Positions 1 to 10,201 of a stretch of DNA of 64,000 nucleotides are shown here, piece after piece. Below the pieces are notes generated by a model that worked only from the letters and a program-made list of their open reading frames with translations, had not been told where the DNA came from and did not search any database. Numbering within the stretch: the first letter of the stretch is position 1; every line of letters starts with the position of its first letter. A program made the position numbers and the translations under genes. The stretch is from Maricaulis maris (GTDB taxonomy: Bacteria; Pseudomonadota; Alphaproteobacteria; Caulobacterales; Maricaulaceae). The stretch covers positions 412,640-476,639 of the forward strand of contig NZ_RBIM01000003.1 in assembly GCF_003634045.1 (NCBI RefSeq), read 5' to 3'.

Positions 1-360
1 AATCGCGCCATGCCCCTCCTGCGACGCCATCAGCAGCGGGAAGGTCCCGGTCTGCTCATTGACCCGGTTCACCTCGGCGCCCGCCGCCAGCAAGGCCTCG
101 ACAATCGCGCCATGCCCCTCCTGCGATGCCTGCAGCAACGGGAAAGTCCCGTCCTGCTCATTGACCCGGTTCACCTCGGCGCCCGCCTTCACCAAGGCCT
201 CGACAATCGCGCCATGCCCGTGCTCCGATGCCATCAGCAGCGGGAAACCTCCGTCTTGTTCGTCGACCCGGTTCGCCTCGGCGCCCGCCGCCAGCAAGGC
301 CGCGACAATCGCGCCATGCCCGTTCTGCGCAGCAAACAGCAAGGGAAACACTGTAGATCC
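1..360 (-). repeat. 102-bp tandem repeats encoding ankyrin units
   Basis: Units begin at 1, 103, 205 and 307, an exact 102-bp (34-codon) period, each opening AATCGCGCCATGCCC on the plus strand. The units nearest the window edge are the most alike, and the one at 307 has decayed. The array continues beyond position 1. Confidence 0.9.
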
Positions 361-2805
361 AGCCGGATTGACACAGGCGTCCAATTGCGAGGGCCCGGCC
401 TGGGCAAGGACCGCGTCGCACAATGATGCCAGACCGACATATGAAGCGAACAGCATCCGCTCAGCCGGCCCATCCCCATGCCCCGGCAGGAGTTCTGCGA
501 GGCTGGGAAAATCCGCCCCTTCCGGCAGCGGCACAGCGGCCAAGGCGTTGAATACGTCCCGCATGCCGAGATCGTCAGCGTCTTCGGACAGGCGGACGAG
601 GAATTCCAGCGTGGCCCGCGGATTGATGCACCAGGCGTCTTCGAGGATGGGACCGAGGTGGCTGGCCGGATTGGATCGCTCAACCGGTGGGAAAAAGCTG
701 GCGCTCCAGTCCAGGAAATATTCAGCGAAGAGGTCGGGTTCGCGCGCGGTGAAGGCGGGCCACTCGCCGTCCAATCCCTCGGTGACATTGCGGCCAAGAA
801 GGACCCAGGCCTGTTCGAAGGTTTTTTCCCAGCCTTCGCCTGCCGTGCCGTAATAATCCTCGTCGCGACGGCCCAACACATCGCCATGTCGAGCCGGATC
901 GAGTGTTCCGACGATGTTGACAAGGCAAGCCAGGCGCACCGCAGCAGAGCTTGGTTTGAACGCGACGCTCTGACTTTCTTCCCAAAAGCGGGTGCGCTCG
1001 GCTTGCAGGGAGAGCTTCAACGCACCGGCCAGGGATATTTCCGCTGCGCCTTCCTCGCGCCGGATCAGGTCGGCAAAAACCATGGCCAGAAGTGGTCGCC
1101 GGGCCCGGTCAGCGCGGTCAAGAACCCCGCCCTCCTTGGCGGCAATCAGCCGCTTGAAGCGTTCGATTTCCGCCTCGTTCAGCGCCTCCAGCTCGTGTGA
1201 AGCCAGCCAGGACTGACCGATCGACAGCAAGGCGTCATCATGGAGCGGCCCGAGCCAGAGCGCTGTGTCTGTATTGCAACAGACGGCCTCCGTGTCGAGA
1301 ACGCCGATATTTTTTCGGAATGGGGCAAACCAGAGCGCTTCATTGCCGCCACCTTCAGCCGTGTGACCACCCCGAAAAGGCGCACGCTCGACGAAGAGCA
1401 CACGAACCGGCCAGTCCAGTCCGCCGGCCCGGCCGCGCTGGATCAATTGGGCCAACAGTCTCGCGCAGGCGGCGCCCTTGTCCGGCGCGGCGACATAATC
1501 AACGACGATCAGGGTCGGCCGGTCAATCCGGATACTTTCCCAATCCACCGCCCGGCTCGACAGCTCGCCCCAGGACAGAAAACCGGCATGCCAATTGTTG
1601 ATCAGGGCGAGATCGATCAGCTCCAGCGCCAACCGGCTCTTGCCTTGCCCGGCATCCCCGGCGATCTGCCACCAGCGGCACGCTTCCTCATCCGGACCAA
1701 GGAATTCGAGCAAGGCCCTGAATTCTGCGTCGCGACCGGTAAATTCTGATTTCCTGGCGGTAAAGACGAAGTCGAGGAAATAGGCAACATGGGCGTCATT
1801 GGCTGAAAAATTTGTTTCGCGTCCATCGCGGGTAAGAAACAGGTCCGGTTCGGCCAGACGGATGAGCCGCTGAACGCCGTCATCAACTTGATCGAGCACC
1901 ACGCCCTGTGCCTGAATCTGCGCCTGCAACGATCGCAAGCGTTCGGTGAGGTCCTGCACCAGCGCATGGGTCGATGCCGTCAGATCCAGTATCTTGGCCG
2001 TAAAACTCAACAGAAAGCGCTTCGTCGTAGCGTCTTGCTTGGGATCTTCCAGCGCCCCCTTCAGCAGGACACGAAATGTCGCCGCCCAGCCGCGTTTGGG
2101 ATCATGGAAACGGTCCAGGAAGTCCTGGCCGCCCTTCGCGCCGCCATCGTCCAGCGAGGCCGGGAAAATCCGCGCTTGCAGCGCCTCCAGCACAACCTCT
2201 GCCGCGGCGGCGCCCGCCGCATCCCGAAACCCCTCTATCGCCGCCGCGTCGGGACGATTGCCGGCCTCGCGTGATAGGACGGTCGAGGCCTGGCGAAGAA
2301 GGGTGCGATCACTTTCGTGGAAGCCCTCCAGGTCGCTGTCGTCAAAGCGGGTGGCAACCGTCTGGCCGGTCAGGCGATGACCGAGGCGCGACCAGAAGCC
2401 GACCTTCGCGATCAGCGCGGCATCGCGCGAGTTTGCTACCGTGCCGGGCGGATGTTTGAGCGCGTAAGCGGCCGTGTCGTATATCTCCTTGAGGGTCCGA
2501 TTCTGCGAGAATTTCGCCGTGCCGTCGGCGTCCAGCTCGCGGGCAATCTCGCGCACTGCAGACCATTTTGCGGTGTAAACCAGGCTCAACAGCGTGTGAT
2601 TGCTGCCCAGGGTCAGCCCGCGCTGGCGCTCGGCGTGCGACAGCAGGCTCTGCCCCGCCTTGACGGCCAGATAGCCGCCCAGGCTCGTCCCGCCATCGAC
2701 GACAGCGGCCGCCGCGAACAGGCCGAGCGTCGGCATCTCGCCGGTCCCAAAATCGGCGCAGGCATTGAAGACCTGATTGCTGAGTTGTCCCAGCGAGAGC
2801 GTCAT
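1..2805 (-). CDS. STAND-type P-loop NTPase with C-terminal ankyrin repeats (partial, 3' end outside window)
   Basis: About 935 codons are visible from the ATG at 2805, with no stop before the window edge, so the C-terminus is missing. An N-terminal region of about 285 residues matches no family I recognise. A probable coiled coil (about 285-330) follows. The NTPase core has a Walker A motif GDAGQGKSR (Lys389) and a Walker B strand LIVVDY (Asp436), then helical sequence. From about residue 815 there are 34-residue ankyrin repeats (FPLLMAS, GHGAIVEALLAAGAEVN). The order effector-NTPase-repeat sensor is typical of STAND proteins, which oligomerise when the repeat part binds a ligand. A role in defence or signalling is inference. 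The next gene (3006) is divergent, so no partner gene is evident on this side. Confidence 0.8.
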   Translation of the reverse strand, partial: MTLSLGQLSNQVFNACADFGTGEMPTLGLFAAAAVVDGGTSLGGYLAVKAGQSLLSHAERQRGLTLGSNHTLLSLVYTAKWSAVREIARELDADGTAKFSQNRTLKEIYDTAAYALKHPPGTVANSRDAALIAKVGFWSRLGHRLTGQTVATRFDDSDLEGFHESDRTLLRQASTVLSREAGNRPDAAAIEGFRDAAGAAAAEVVLEALQARIFPASLDDGGAKGGQDFLDRFHDPKRGWAATFRVLLKGALEDPKQDATTKRFLLSFTAKILDLTASTHALVQDLTERLRSLQAQIQAQGVVLDQVDDGVQRLIRLAEPDLFLTRDGRETNFSANDAHVAYFLDFVFTARKSEFTGRDAEFRALLEFLGPDEEACRWWQIAGDAGQGKSRLALELIDLALINNWHAGFLSWGELSSRAVDWESIRIDRPTLIVVDYVAAPDKGAACARLLAQLIQRGRAGGLDWPVRVLFVERAPFRGGHTAEGGGNEALWFAPFRKNIGVLDTEAVCCNTDTALWLGPLHDDALLSIGQSWLASHELEALNEAEIERFKRLIAAKEGGVLDRADRARRPLLAMVFADLIRREEGAAEISLAGALKLSLQAERTRFWEESQSVAFKPSSAAVRLACLVNIVGTLDPARHGDVLGRRDEDYYGTAGEGWEKTFEQAWVLLGRNVTEGLDGEWPAFTAREPDLFAEYFLDWSASFFPPVERSNPASHLGPILEDAWCINPRATLEFLVRLSEDADDLGMRDVFNALAAVPLPEGADFPSLAELLPGHGDGPAERMLFASYVGLASLCDAVLAQAGPSQLDACVNPAGSTVFPLLFAAQNGHGAIVAALLAAGAEANRVDEQDGGFPLLMASEHGHGAIVEALVKAGAEVNRVNEQDGTFPLLQASQEGHGAIVEALLAAGAEVNRVNEQTGTFPLLMASQEGHGAI

Positions 2806-3005
2806 CCGCACCCCCCGATTGCAGACCAAGCGATTGACAGGCTTGAGTCTTACGGCGATGCGCGCGCGGTGCAAGGCCGGAGTCGCGCGCGGCGGGAGGT
2901 GAATTCCGCAAAACGCCCGGCCACCCCGGTCACACGCCGCCCTTTCTGTGCTAGGCTCACATCGTTGTGTCGCGGTGATTTCCCCAGCTTGAAAAGGGCA
3001 CGGTC

Positions 3006-3398
3006 ATGAACATCGCAGAGAAAATGGTGCGCAGCCTGATTGATCGGGCCCGCGCCTATGACAGCAAGGAACAGATCGACGATTACGAGACGGATCCCGA
3101 CAGCGGCGAGAGTGATGCCGTGGAGAGCCTGCTCACCGGCAATATTGATCCGATCCGCACAGAGATCGAGGACTGGCTGGGTTCGCTCGACGAGGAGGCC
3201 CAGGCCGAACTGGTGGCCCTCTACTGGATCGGTCGCGGCGATTATGAAGGCCGCGACTTCCCCGACGCCGTGCGCGAAGCGCGCAGCCGCCGCAGCGGCC
3301 CGACCGAGGACTACCTGCTCGGCGCCCCCATGCTGGGTGATTATCTGGAACTGGGTCTGGACGCCGTCATTGAAGCGGACGTGTTCGACGACGCGTGA
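3006..3398 (+). CDS. DUF3775-like protein
   Basis: A 130-residue acidic protein. A purine-rich Shine-Dalgarno (AAAAGGG) sits 7 bases before the ATG. The central and C-terminal part (LVALYWIGRGDY, then YLLGAPMLGDYLELGL) resembles the DUF3775 family of small, mostly alpha-helical proteobacterial proteins of unknown role. There is no signal peptide or membrane segment, so it is probably cytoplasmic. It stands alone, divergent from the STAND gene and convergent with the two receiver genes. The family call is from memory of the motif and is moderately sure; the function is unknown. Confidence 0.7.
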   Translation: MNIAEKMVRSLIDRARAYDSKEQIDDYETDPDSGESDAVESLLTGNIDPIRTEIEDWLGSLDEEAQAELVALYWIGRGDYEGRDFPDAVREARSRRSGPTEDYLLGAPMLGDYLELGLDAVIEADVFDDA

Positions 3399-3413
3399 GA
3401 GCGGCCGGTCAGA

Positions 3414-3863
3414 TCAATCGTCCCAGGACACTTCCGTGCTGACCGGTGGCAGGCCCAGCTGGTTGCGGCGGTGCTTGATGGCATCGCGGATGCGCTGACC
3501 GAGGCGGTCGGGCATGACCGGCTTGACCAGATAGGCGTCGATCCCGGCCTTGGCGGCTGCTTCAACGATCCGGATCTCGTCATGAGCGGTCAAGAGGATG
3601 ATCGGCACATCCTTGTTGGACAGATCCTTGGCGCTGCGTACACGCCAGGCGATCGACACGCCGTCATCGGATTCCAGCTCGTAGTCGAGCAACATGGCAT
3701 CAAGTTCGACGCGTTTGAGATGCTGCCACGCGGTCTCACCATCAGCCGCTTCGATCACATCCTCACAGCCCAGGCGCCCGAGCAGTTTGACGATAAGGCT
3801 GCGGATCGATGTCACATCCTCGACCACGAGAATGCGCATTCCGGCGAGCGGCGTCTTCGACAT
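3414..3863 (-). CDS. stand-alone response regulator receiver (CheY-like)
   Basis: 149 residues, a single REC domain without an output domain. The acidic pair E15-D16, phospho-acceptor D60 (AMLLDYE), switch T92 (ILLTAHD) and K114 (LVKPV) are all present, so it should be phosphorylatable. Such proteins act through protein-protein contacts or as phosphorelay shuttles. It lies 3 bp downstream of a second receiver gene in the same direction, so the two are very likely co-transcribed. No histidine kinase gene is adjacent, so the partner kinase is unknown. Confidence 0.85.
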   Translation of the reverse strand: MSKTPLAGMRILVVEDVTSIRSLIVKLLGRLGCEDVIEAADGETAWQHLKRVELDAMLLDYELESDDGVSIAWRVRSAKDLSNKDVPIILLTAHDEIRIVEAAAKAGIDAYLVKPVMPDRLGQRIRDAIKHRRNQLGLPPVSTEVSWDD

Positions 3864-3866
3864 GCA

Positions 3867-4325
3867 TCAATGTCCTCCAGCTGTAGACGCTAACATATCC
3901 GCCCCGCCCGGCAATGGCGACTGCGCTGCCAGCTTGGTCGCCAGCGCAGTCAGGAGGGTCTGCGGATTCACCGGCTTGGGCAGGACGGCAGAAACGCCGG
4001 CAGCCGCAGCGCCGCGGACCAGATGCGCGAAACCGTCGGCGGCGAGCAGGAAGAGCGGCAGGTCGGGCCGGTCGCACTGGCGCGGATCGCGCAGGCGTTG
4101 CGCCAGGTCGAGCCCGGAGGACAGGCCGAGATCATAATCAATCAGCGCGAGATCCGGGCGGCAGGTGCGGGTGAGGACGAGGGCTTCATCGCCATCGGCG
4201 GCCTCGAACACGCGCGCAAAACCGATCCCCGTCAGCAATGTGCGGATGACGGCGCGGACCGGGCGGCTGTCATCGACCAGCAGCACGGTGAGACGATCCG
4301 GGATGGGCACTGAAAGGGCAGACAT
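3867..4325 (-). CDS. stand-alone receiver-domain protein lacking the switch Thr
   Basis: 152 residues, one REC domain. The ATG at 4325 was chosen because GAGGAG lies 6 bases upstream; the ATG two codons earlier directly abuts it. Acidic residues D18-D19, phospho-acceptor D63 (LALIDYD) and K117 (LPKPV) are present, but the usual Thr/Ser after beta-4 is Ala95 (LFLLAAD), so the phosphorylation-coupled switch may be altered. It is first in a two-gene unit with the receiver gene at 3414-3863 and divergent from uvrB. Confidence 0.82.
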   Translation of the reverse strand: MSALSVPIPDRLTVLLVDDSRPVRAVIRTLLTGIGFARVFEAADGDEALVLTRTCRPDLALIDYDLGLSSGLDLAQRLRDPRQCDRPDLPLFLLAADGFAHLVRGAAAAGVSAVLPKPVNPQTLLTALATKLAAQSPLPGGADMLASTAGGH

Positions 4326-4476
4326 TGTCATCTCCTCAGTCGCCCAGTTAACCACACGCGCCTGAACGCCAGCCTAACGCCCGCTCATGCGCTATGACCC
4401 CTCCTGACAGAACGGTGGCAGGGCGGTCGCAGTCCGGCACTGGCCCTTGCGCGCGCGGCGTCACATATTCACACGC

Positions 4477-6642
<2,166 letters not shown>

Positions 6643-6653
6643 GGGGGGGGGGG
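6643..6653. repeat. 11-G homopolymer tract
   Basis: Eleven consecutive G directly after the uvrB stop codon and 65 bp before the ATG of the HNH nuclease gene. Long G tracts are rare elsewhere in this window and are prone to slippage. The length could also be a sequencing artefact. Confidence 0.7.
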
Positions 6654-6718
6654 CAATCTATTTTCCCTCAATCAGTTAGCTATGGCCAACTGACCCGAAT
6701 GCGGGCAGATTCCTACGC

Positions 6719-7720
6719 ATGAGAAATGAAATTCTAAGCTGGGTTGAGCACTACACGCGAGATCGGCTGACCTGGGAACAGGCCCCTGACACCAATAAGC
6801 CGCGAAAAGTCAGCACGAATAGCCACTCAGCGGTGGTCACCGGTGTTCCCGCTGCACTGCGCGAACTCCTAATCGAGCCTGCTCGGTTTGAGGTCAAAGG
6901 AAGCAGCGGATCCGCGAATTGGGCCGAAGTCTCTTGGGTCGTGGTACGCGACCCAGGCGTCGCCCCATCAACACAGCTTGGCTACTACGTAGTTTATCTG
7001 CTCAGCAAAGATGGCAACAAGCTTTATCTTTCTCTCAACCAAGGCTGTTCGGCCCTCCGCGACGAATACAAAGACACCACTCACACCCTCGAGGAGCTCG
7101 CTAAACGAGCCTCCACCATGCGGAGTCGTGTCGGCGCTATCGATAGCGCCCGTGCGGTTTCTGCTATTCAACTCAAAACCCTACGAAGCCATAGGCTAGG
7201 CCCGTTTTACGAAGCCGGGCACGTGGTAGGTTTTGAGTATGAATGCGCCAACCTTCCGGATGAAACTAGCCTCTCACGCGACTTCAAGCTCGTTATGGCC
7301 GCCTACAAGAAACTTATGTCATTGGGTGGCTGGCAATCGGCAGAGGAAATCAACGCGCTGGCCGAGGCTGATGGCCTCGAAAGCCTAACTATAGTTGAGC
7401 GAAGGCGCTATGCGTTACATCGAACCATCGAGCGAAACCGCGGTGCCGCGAAGAAAATTAAAAAGCACTATCCCGATGTCTGCATGGGTTGCGGCATCGA
7501 CCTGCGCATCAAATATGGTGAAGCGTTGGGAACTAATATGTTGGACGCGCACCACCTAATTCCACTGCATACGCTCGCCGAAGGAACTGACGCACTCTAT
7601 CGCATCCAAGACTTTGCGGTCCTCTGCCCAAGCTGTCATCGCGCCATCCATCGGCTCGGAGCAGAGCGCCTCCATGAACTGCAAGCCCTGGTCAAAACAT
7701 CTGCCGGCAGAAATAGGTGA
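6719..7720 (+). CDS. MrcB_N-domain HNH endonuclease (restriction-like)
   Basis: 333 residues. The N-terminal half resembles the DUF3578/MrcB_N DNA-recognition domain (GSSGSANWAEVSW, QLGYYVVYLLS, LYLSLNQG), known from McrB-type modification-dependent restriction proteins. The C-terminus is an HNH nuclease: zinc-binding CMGC (255-258), DAHHLIPLH (H278-H279 in the catalytic core) and CPSCHRAIH (303-311). Codon use is visibly more AT-rich than in uvrB, pointing to horizontal acquisition. No methylase or GTPase partner is adjacent, so it looks like a solitary type IV-like restriction gene. Specificity for modified DNA is inference. Confidence 0.85.
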   Translation: MRNEILSWVEHYTRDRLTWEQAPDTNKPRKVSTNSHSAVVTGVPAALRELLIEPARFEVKGSSGSANWAEVSWVVVRDPGVAPSTQLGYYVVYLLSKDGNKLYLSLNQGCSALRDEYKDTTHTLEELAKRASTMRSRVGAIDSARAVSAIQLKTLRSHRLGPFYEAGHVVGFEYECANLPDETSLSRDFKLVMAAYKKLMSLGGWQSAEEINALAEADGLESLTIVERRRYALHRTIERNRGAAKKIKKHYPDVCMGCGIDLRIKYGEALGTNMLDAHHLIPLHTLAEGTDALYRIQDFAVLCPSCHRAIHRLGAERLHELQALVKTSAGRNR

Positions 7721-7800
7721 CACACACGACTTTCACAATCGAGAGTGCGTTTCACATTGCCATCCCCGCTTCCAACTCAGATTTGGGATTGAGCCAAGGT

Positions 7801-8828
7801 CCTCGCCCTTGATGGGCGAGGCGGATCGCCCGGCAGAGCGAGAAGGAGCGCGTAATGGGCGGCCAGCGACGGAACGCTGCGCGTTTCACCCCTTCCGCCC
7901 CTTCGGGGCACCTTCCCCATCAAGGGGAAGGACCGGGTGGCGGCATTCCCGCTCATCGCATCACACCCTCAATCTTCGTCATCCCGCGGGGACCGCGCAG
8001 CGGGCATCCGGGGGACCTCGGCTCGCCGCGTGGTCACCTGGGCGCACTGGCGGAGGCAAGACGACCGGCCGGGTGGCTGGGGTCCCCCGGATCGCGGCGA
8101 TGCCGCGACCGGGGGATGACGGTGGGAGATGGTGTGGTGGGTCCTCGCCCTTGATGGGCGAGGTGGCTGGACGCGTTAGCGGCCAGACGGAGTGGGTGAT
8201 GGGCGGTGGGTGCCGGAACGCTGCGCGTTTCACCCCTTCCGCCCCTTCGGGGCACCTTCCCCATCAAGGGGAAGGACCTGGTGGCGGCATTCCCGCTCCT
8301 CGCTTCACACCCTCAATCTCCGTCATCCCACGGGGACCGCGCAGCGGGCATCCGGGGGACCTCGGCTCGTCGGTTGATCATCCGGGCGTGCTGGCGGAGG
8401 CATGACGACCGGCAGGGTGGATGGGGTCCCCCGGATCGCGGCTTTGCCGCGACCGGGGGATGACGGTGGGAGATGGGGTGGTGGGTCCTCGCCCTTGATG
8501 GGCGAGGTGGCTGGACGCGCCAGCGGCCAGACGGAGTGGGTGATCGGCGGAGGGTGACGGAACGCTGCGCGTTTCACCCCTTCCACCCCTTCGGGGCACC
8601 TTCCCCATCAAGGGGAAGGACCTGGTGGCGGCAATCCCTCTCCTCGCTTCACACCCTCAATCTCCGTCATCCCACGGGGACCGCGCAGCGGGCATCCGGG
8701 GGACCTCGGCTCGCCGGGTTGTTCATCAGGGCGCGCGGGCGGAGGCAGAACGACCGGCCGGGTGGCTGGGGTCCCCCGGATCGCGGCTTTGCCGCGACCG
8801 GGGGATGACGGTGGGAGATGGGGTGGGG
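7801..8828. repeat. three-copy 343-bp tandem repeat with nested palindromes
   Basis: Three units at about 7801-8142, 8143-8486 and 8487-8828, each beginning CCTCGCCCTTGATGGGCGAG. Every unit holds the same series of inverted repeats: the opening short palindrome, a CCTTCCCC / GGGGAAGG block, and a larger imperfect palindrome from GTCATCCC to GGGGATGAC (7978-8120 in unit 1). Frames crossing it are low-complexity Pro/Arg/Gly and not credible genes. Confidence 0.9.
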
Positions 8829-9182
8829 TCTTGTCCGGCCAAGCTGCGACTTCCGCCTTTCCTCGCCACAGCGTGGGGAGGTGGATCGCCCCGCAGGGCG
8901 AGACGGTGGGGTAGCGCCGCAGGCGGCAAGGGCAGCTCCTCGCTGCGCTCGGCCCCATCGACCCGAGGCTCCCGCCTCGGCCCACTTCCCCACCTTGTGG
9001 GGAAGAAAGGCAGCCCTCCCTGCTTCTCCCCGACTGGGGAGAAGTGGCCCGCAGGGCCGATGAGGGGCGGCGCGTCAGCGCCCATTAAAAGCCTTCCCAT
9101 GCGCCGCAGGGCGGCGCGCCCCTCACCCCCGGCGCGCTGTCGCGCTCCGGGACCTCTCCCCGGTCGGGGAGAGGCGGAAACC
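8829..9182. repeat. gene-free stretch of short palindromic repeat modules
   Basis: Back-to-back GC-rich inverted repeats such as CTTCCCCAC / GTGGGGAAG, CTTCTCCCC / GGGGAGAAG and CCTCTCCCC / GGGGAGAGG. Together with 7721-8828 this makes about 1.4 kb without a supported gene. It probably reflects accumulation of REP-like modules; no promoter or RNA gene is evident. Confidence 0.6.
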
Positions 9183-9728
9183 CTAGCCCGGAAACAGCAT
9201 CAGGCCGATTTCACGCACGCCATTGCCGTCGCGCACCAGGCAGTTCGCGCTTTCCATACCCTGGACATAGCAGGCCATGTCGCGGGCTTCGGCGCGCAGG
9301 GTGTTGATGTCGGCGTCGGTGAGGCCTTCGGCGGCGTAGAAGGGGAATTCGGCTTCGGGGCCGGGGATGTGGGTGGTGTTGTCGAGGTCGGAGAAGGCGG
9401 AGAGCCAGTAGTCGAGGCGGGTCGGCATGTCGCCGTCGGTGGGCGAGGCGAGCAGCATGACCTCGTCGGTGGGATATTGGCGCTGGAAGTGGATCTCGCC
9501 AGCGCTGTCGACCAGGGAGAGCGTGGCGCGGACGCGGCCATCCTCGCCGCAGATCGTGACCGTCTCGGCGACGAGTCCGCTGTCGGGATCGCCGCCCCAA
9601 TAGGCCATGGCGACATGGTCGCAATCGTCCGTGGCGGCGGGGGCCGGGCCTTTCTGGGCCAGGGCCGGGCTGGCGAAAACGGCCAGGGCGGCGAGGCTGG
9701 CGAGAAGCGTGCGATTGGTCGGTGTCAT
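9183..9728 (-). CDS. secreted hypothetical protein
   Basis: 181 residues with a clear Sec signal peptide (hydrophobic LLASLAALAVFASPALA, predicted cleavage after ALA near residue 24). The mature part is acidic, has cysteines in the motifs DDCDH, TICGED, MACYVQ and ANCLVRD that could form disulfides, and contains no family I recognise. It is probably periplasmic. It is flanked on both sides by repeat-rich non-coding DNA, so it is likely transcribed alone. Confidence 0.7.
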   Translation of the reverse strand: MTPTNRTLLASLAALAVFASPALAQKGPAPAATDDCDHVAMAYWGGDPDSGLVAETVTICGEDGRVRATLSLVDSAGEIHFQRQYPTDEVMLLASPTDGDMPTRLDYWLSAFSDLDNTTHIPGPEAEFPFYAAEGLTDADINTLRAEARDMACYVQGMESANCLVRDGNGVREIGLMLFPG

Positions 9729-9865
9729 GATCTGTCCCCTGTTTGTCGGCTCAAGCTAGCGAGGCGAAGATGACTGGACAATGAGCCAAATGGGTGACCG
9801 GCGGGGGCAGAAAGGAATCCGCCACTTCCCGACAAAACAGGCGCACCGCGCGGTTTGAGCCAGAC

Positions 9866-9981
9866 ATTCCTTGTCGGCCAGCAGGCCGCATCCGATTTTC
9901 CAGCTCAAGGGTGAAACCGCGCAGCGGCGCTTCGCGCCCTTGACCTGGAAAACCGGATGCGGCGAGGTCTCGGCAAGGGAT
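9866..9981. repeat. 116-bp imperfect inverted repeat
   Basis: Two arms of about 47 bp, roughly 80% complementary (GCCGCATCCGATTTTCCAG on the left, CTGGAAAACCGGATGCGGC on the right), around a loop of about 20 bases. It could be a long hairpin or the remnant of a small non-autonomous element; no target-site duplication is obvious. Confidence 0.7.
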
Positions 9982-10047
9982 GTAGGGGTTGGCGAGCGCG
10001 ATTGCGCCGTTATTTACCCAACTTGTCCCCGCACAACCCACCCAAAT

Positions 10048-10154
10048 CCGTCATCCTGACGCAGGTCAGGACCCAGCCTCGCAGACGCGATTTCGCACGC
10101 CCTGGCAACGACTTCGCGTCGCAGACTGGGTCCCGATTGTCATCGGGATGACGG
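10048..10154. repeat. dispersed GTCATCC...GGATGAC palindromic repeat
   Basis: An imperfect palindrome of about 107 bp with outer ends CCGTCATCCTGAC and CATCGGGATGACGG and inner AGGACCCAG / CTGGGTCCC. The same architecture recurs at 27237-27401 and 28603-28719 and as the core of the triplicated repeat at 7801-8828, so this is a multicopy family. Confidence 0.75.
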
Positions 10155-10201
10155 TGTGTGAGGCGGGGATAGAGACAAACTTATCCTCCCCCCTTCGCCG
10201 C

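Noticed and set aside
4364-4378. GAAC-N7-TAAC upstream of uvrB as a LexA box
   Set aside because: One of eight fixed bases is wrong and it sits about 100 bp before the start; too weak next to the exact box at 37289.
7801-8828. CRISPR array
   Set aside because: Units are 343 bp with internal palindromes and no short repeat-spacer pattern; no cas genes are near.
8625-9773. Frames of up to 382 codons across the repeat region and antisense to the secreted protein
   Set aside because: They follow the palindromic repeats, are Pro/Arg/Gly-rich and differ between repeat copies.
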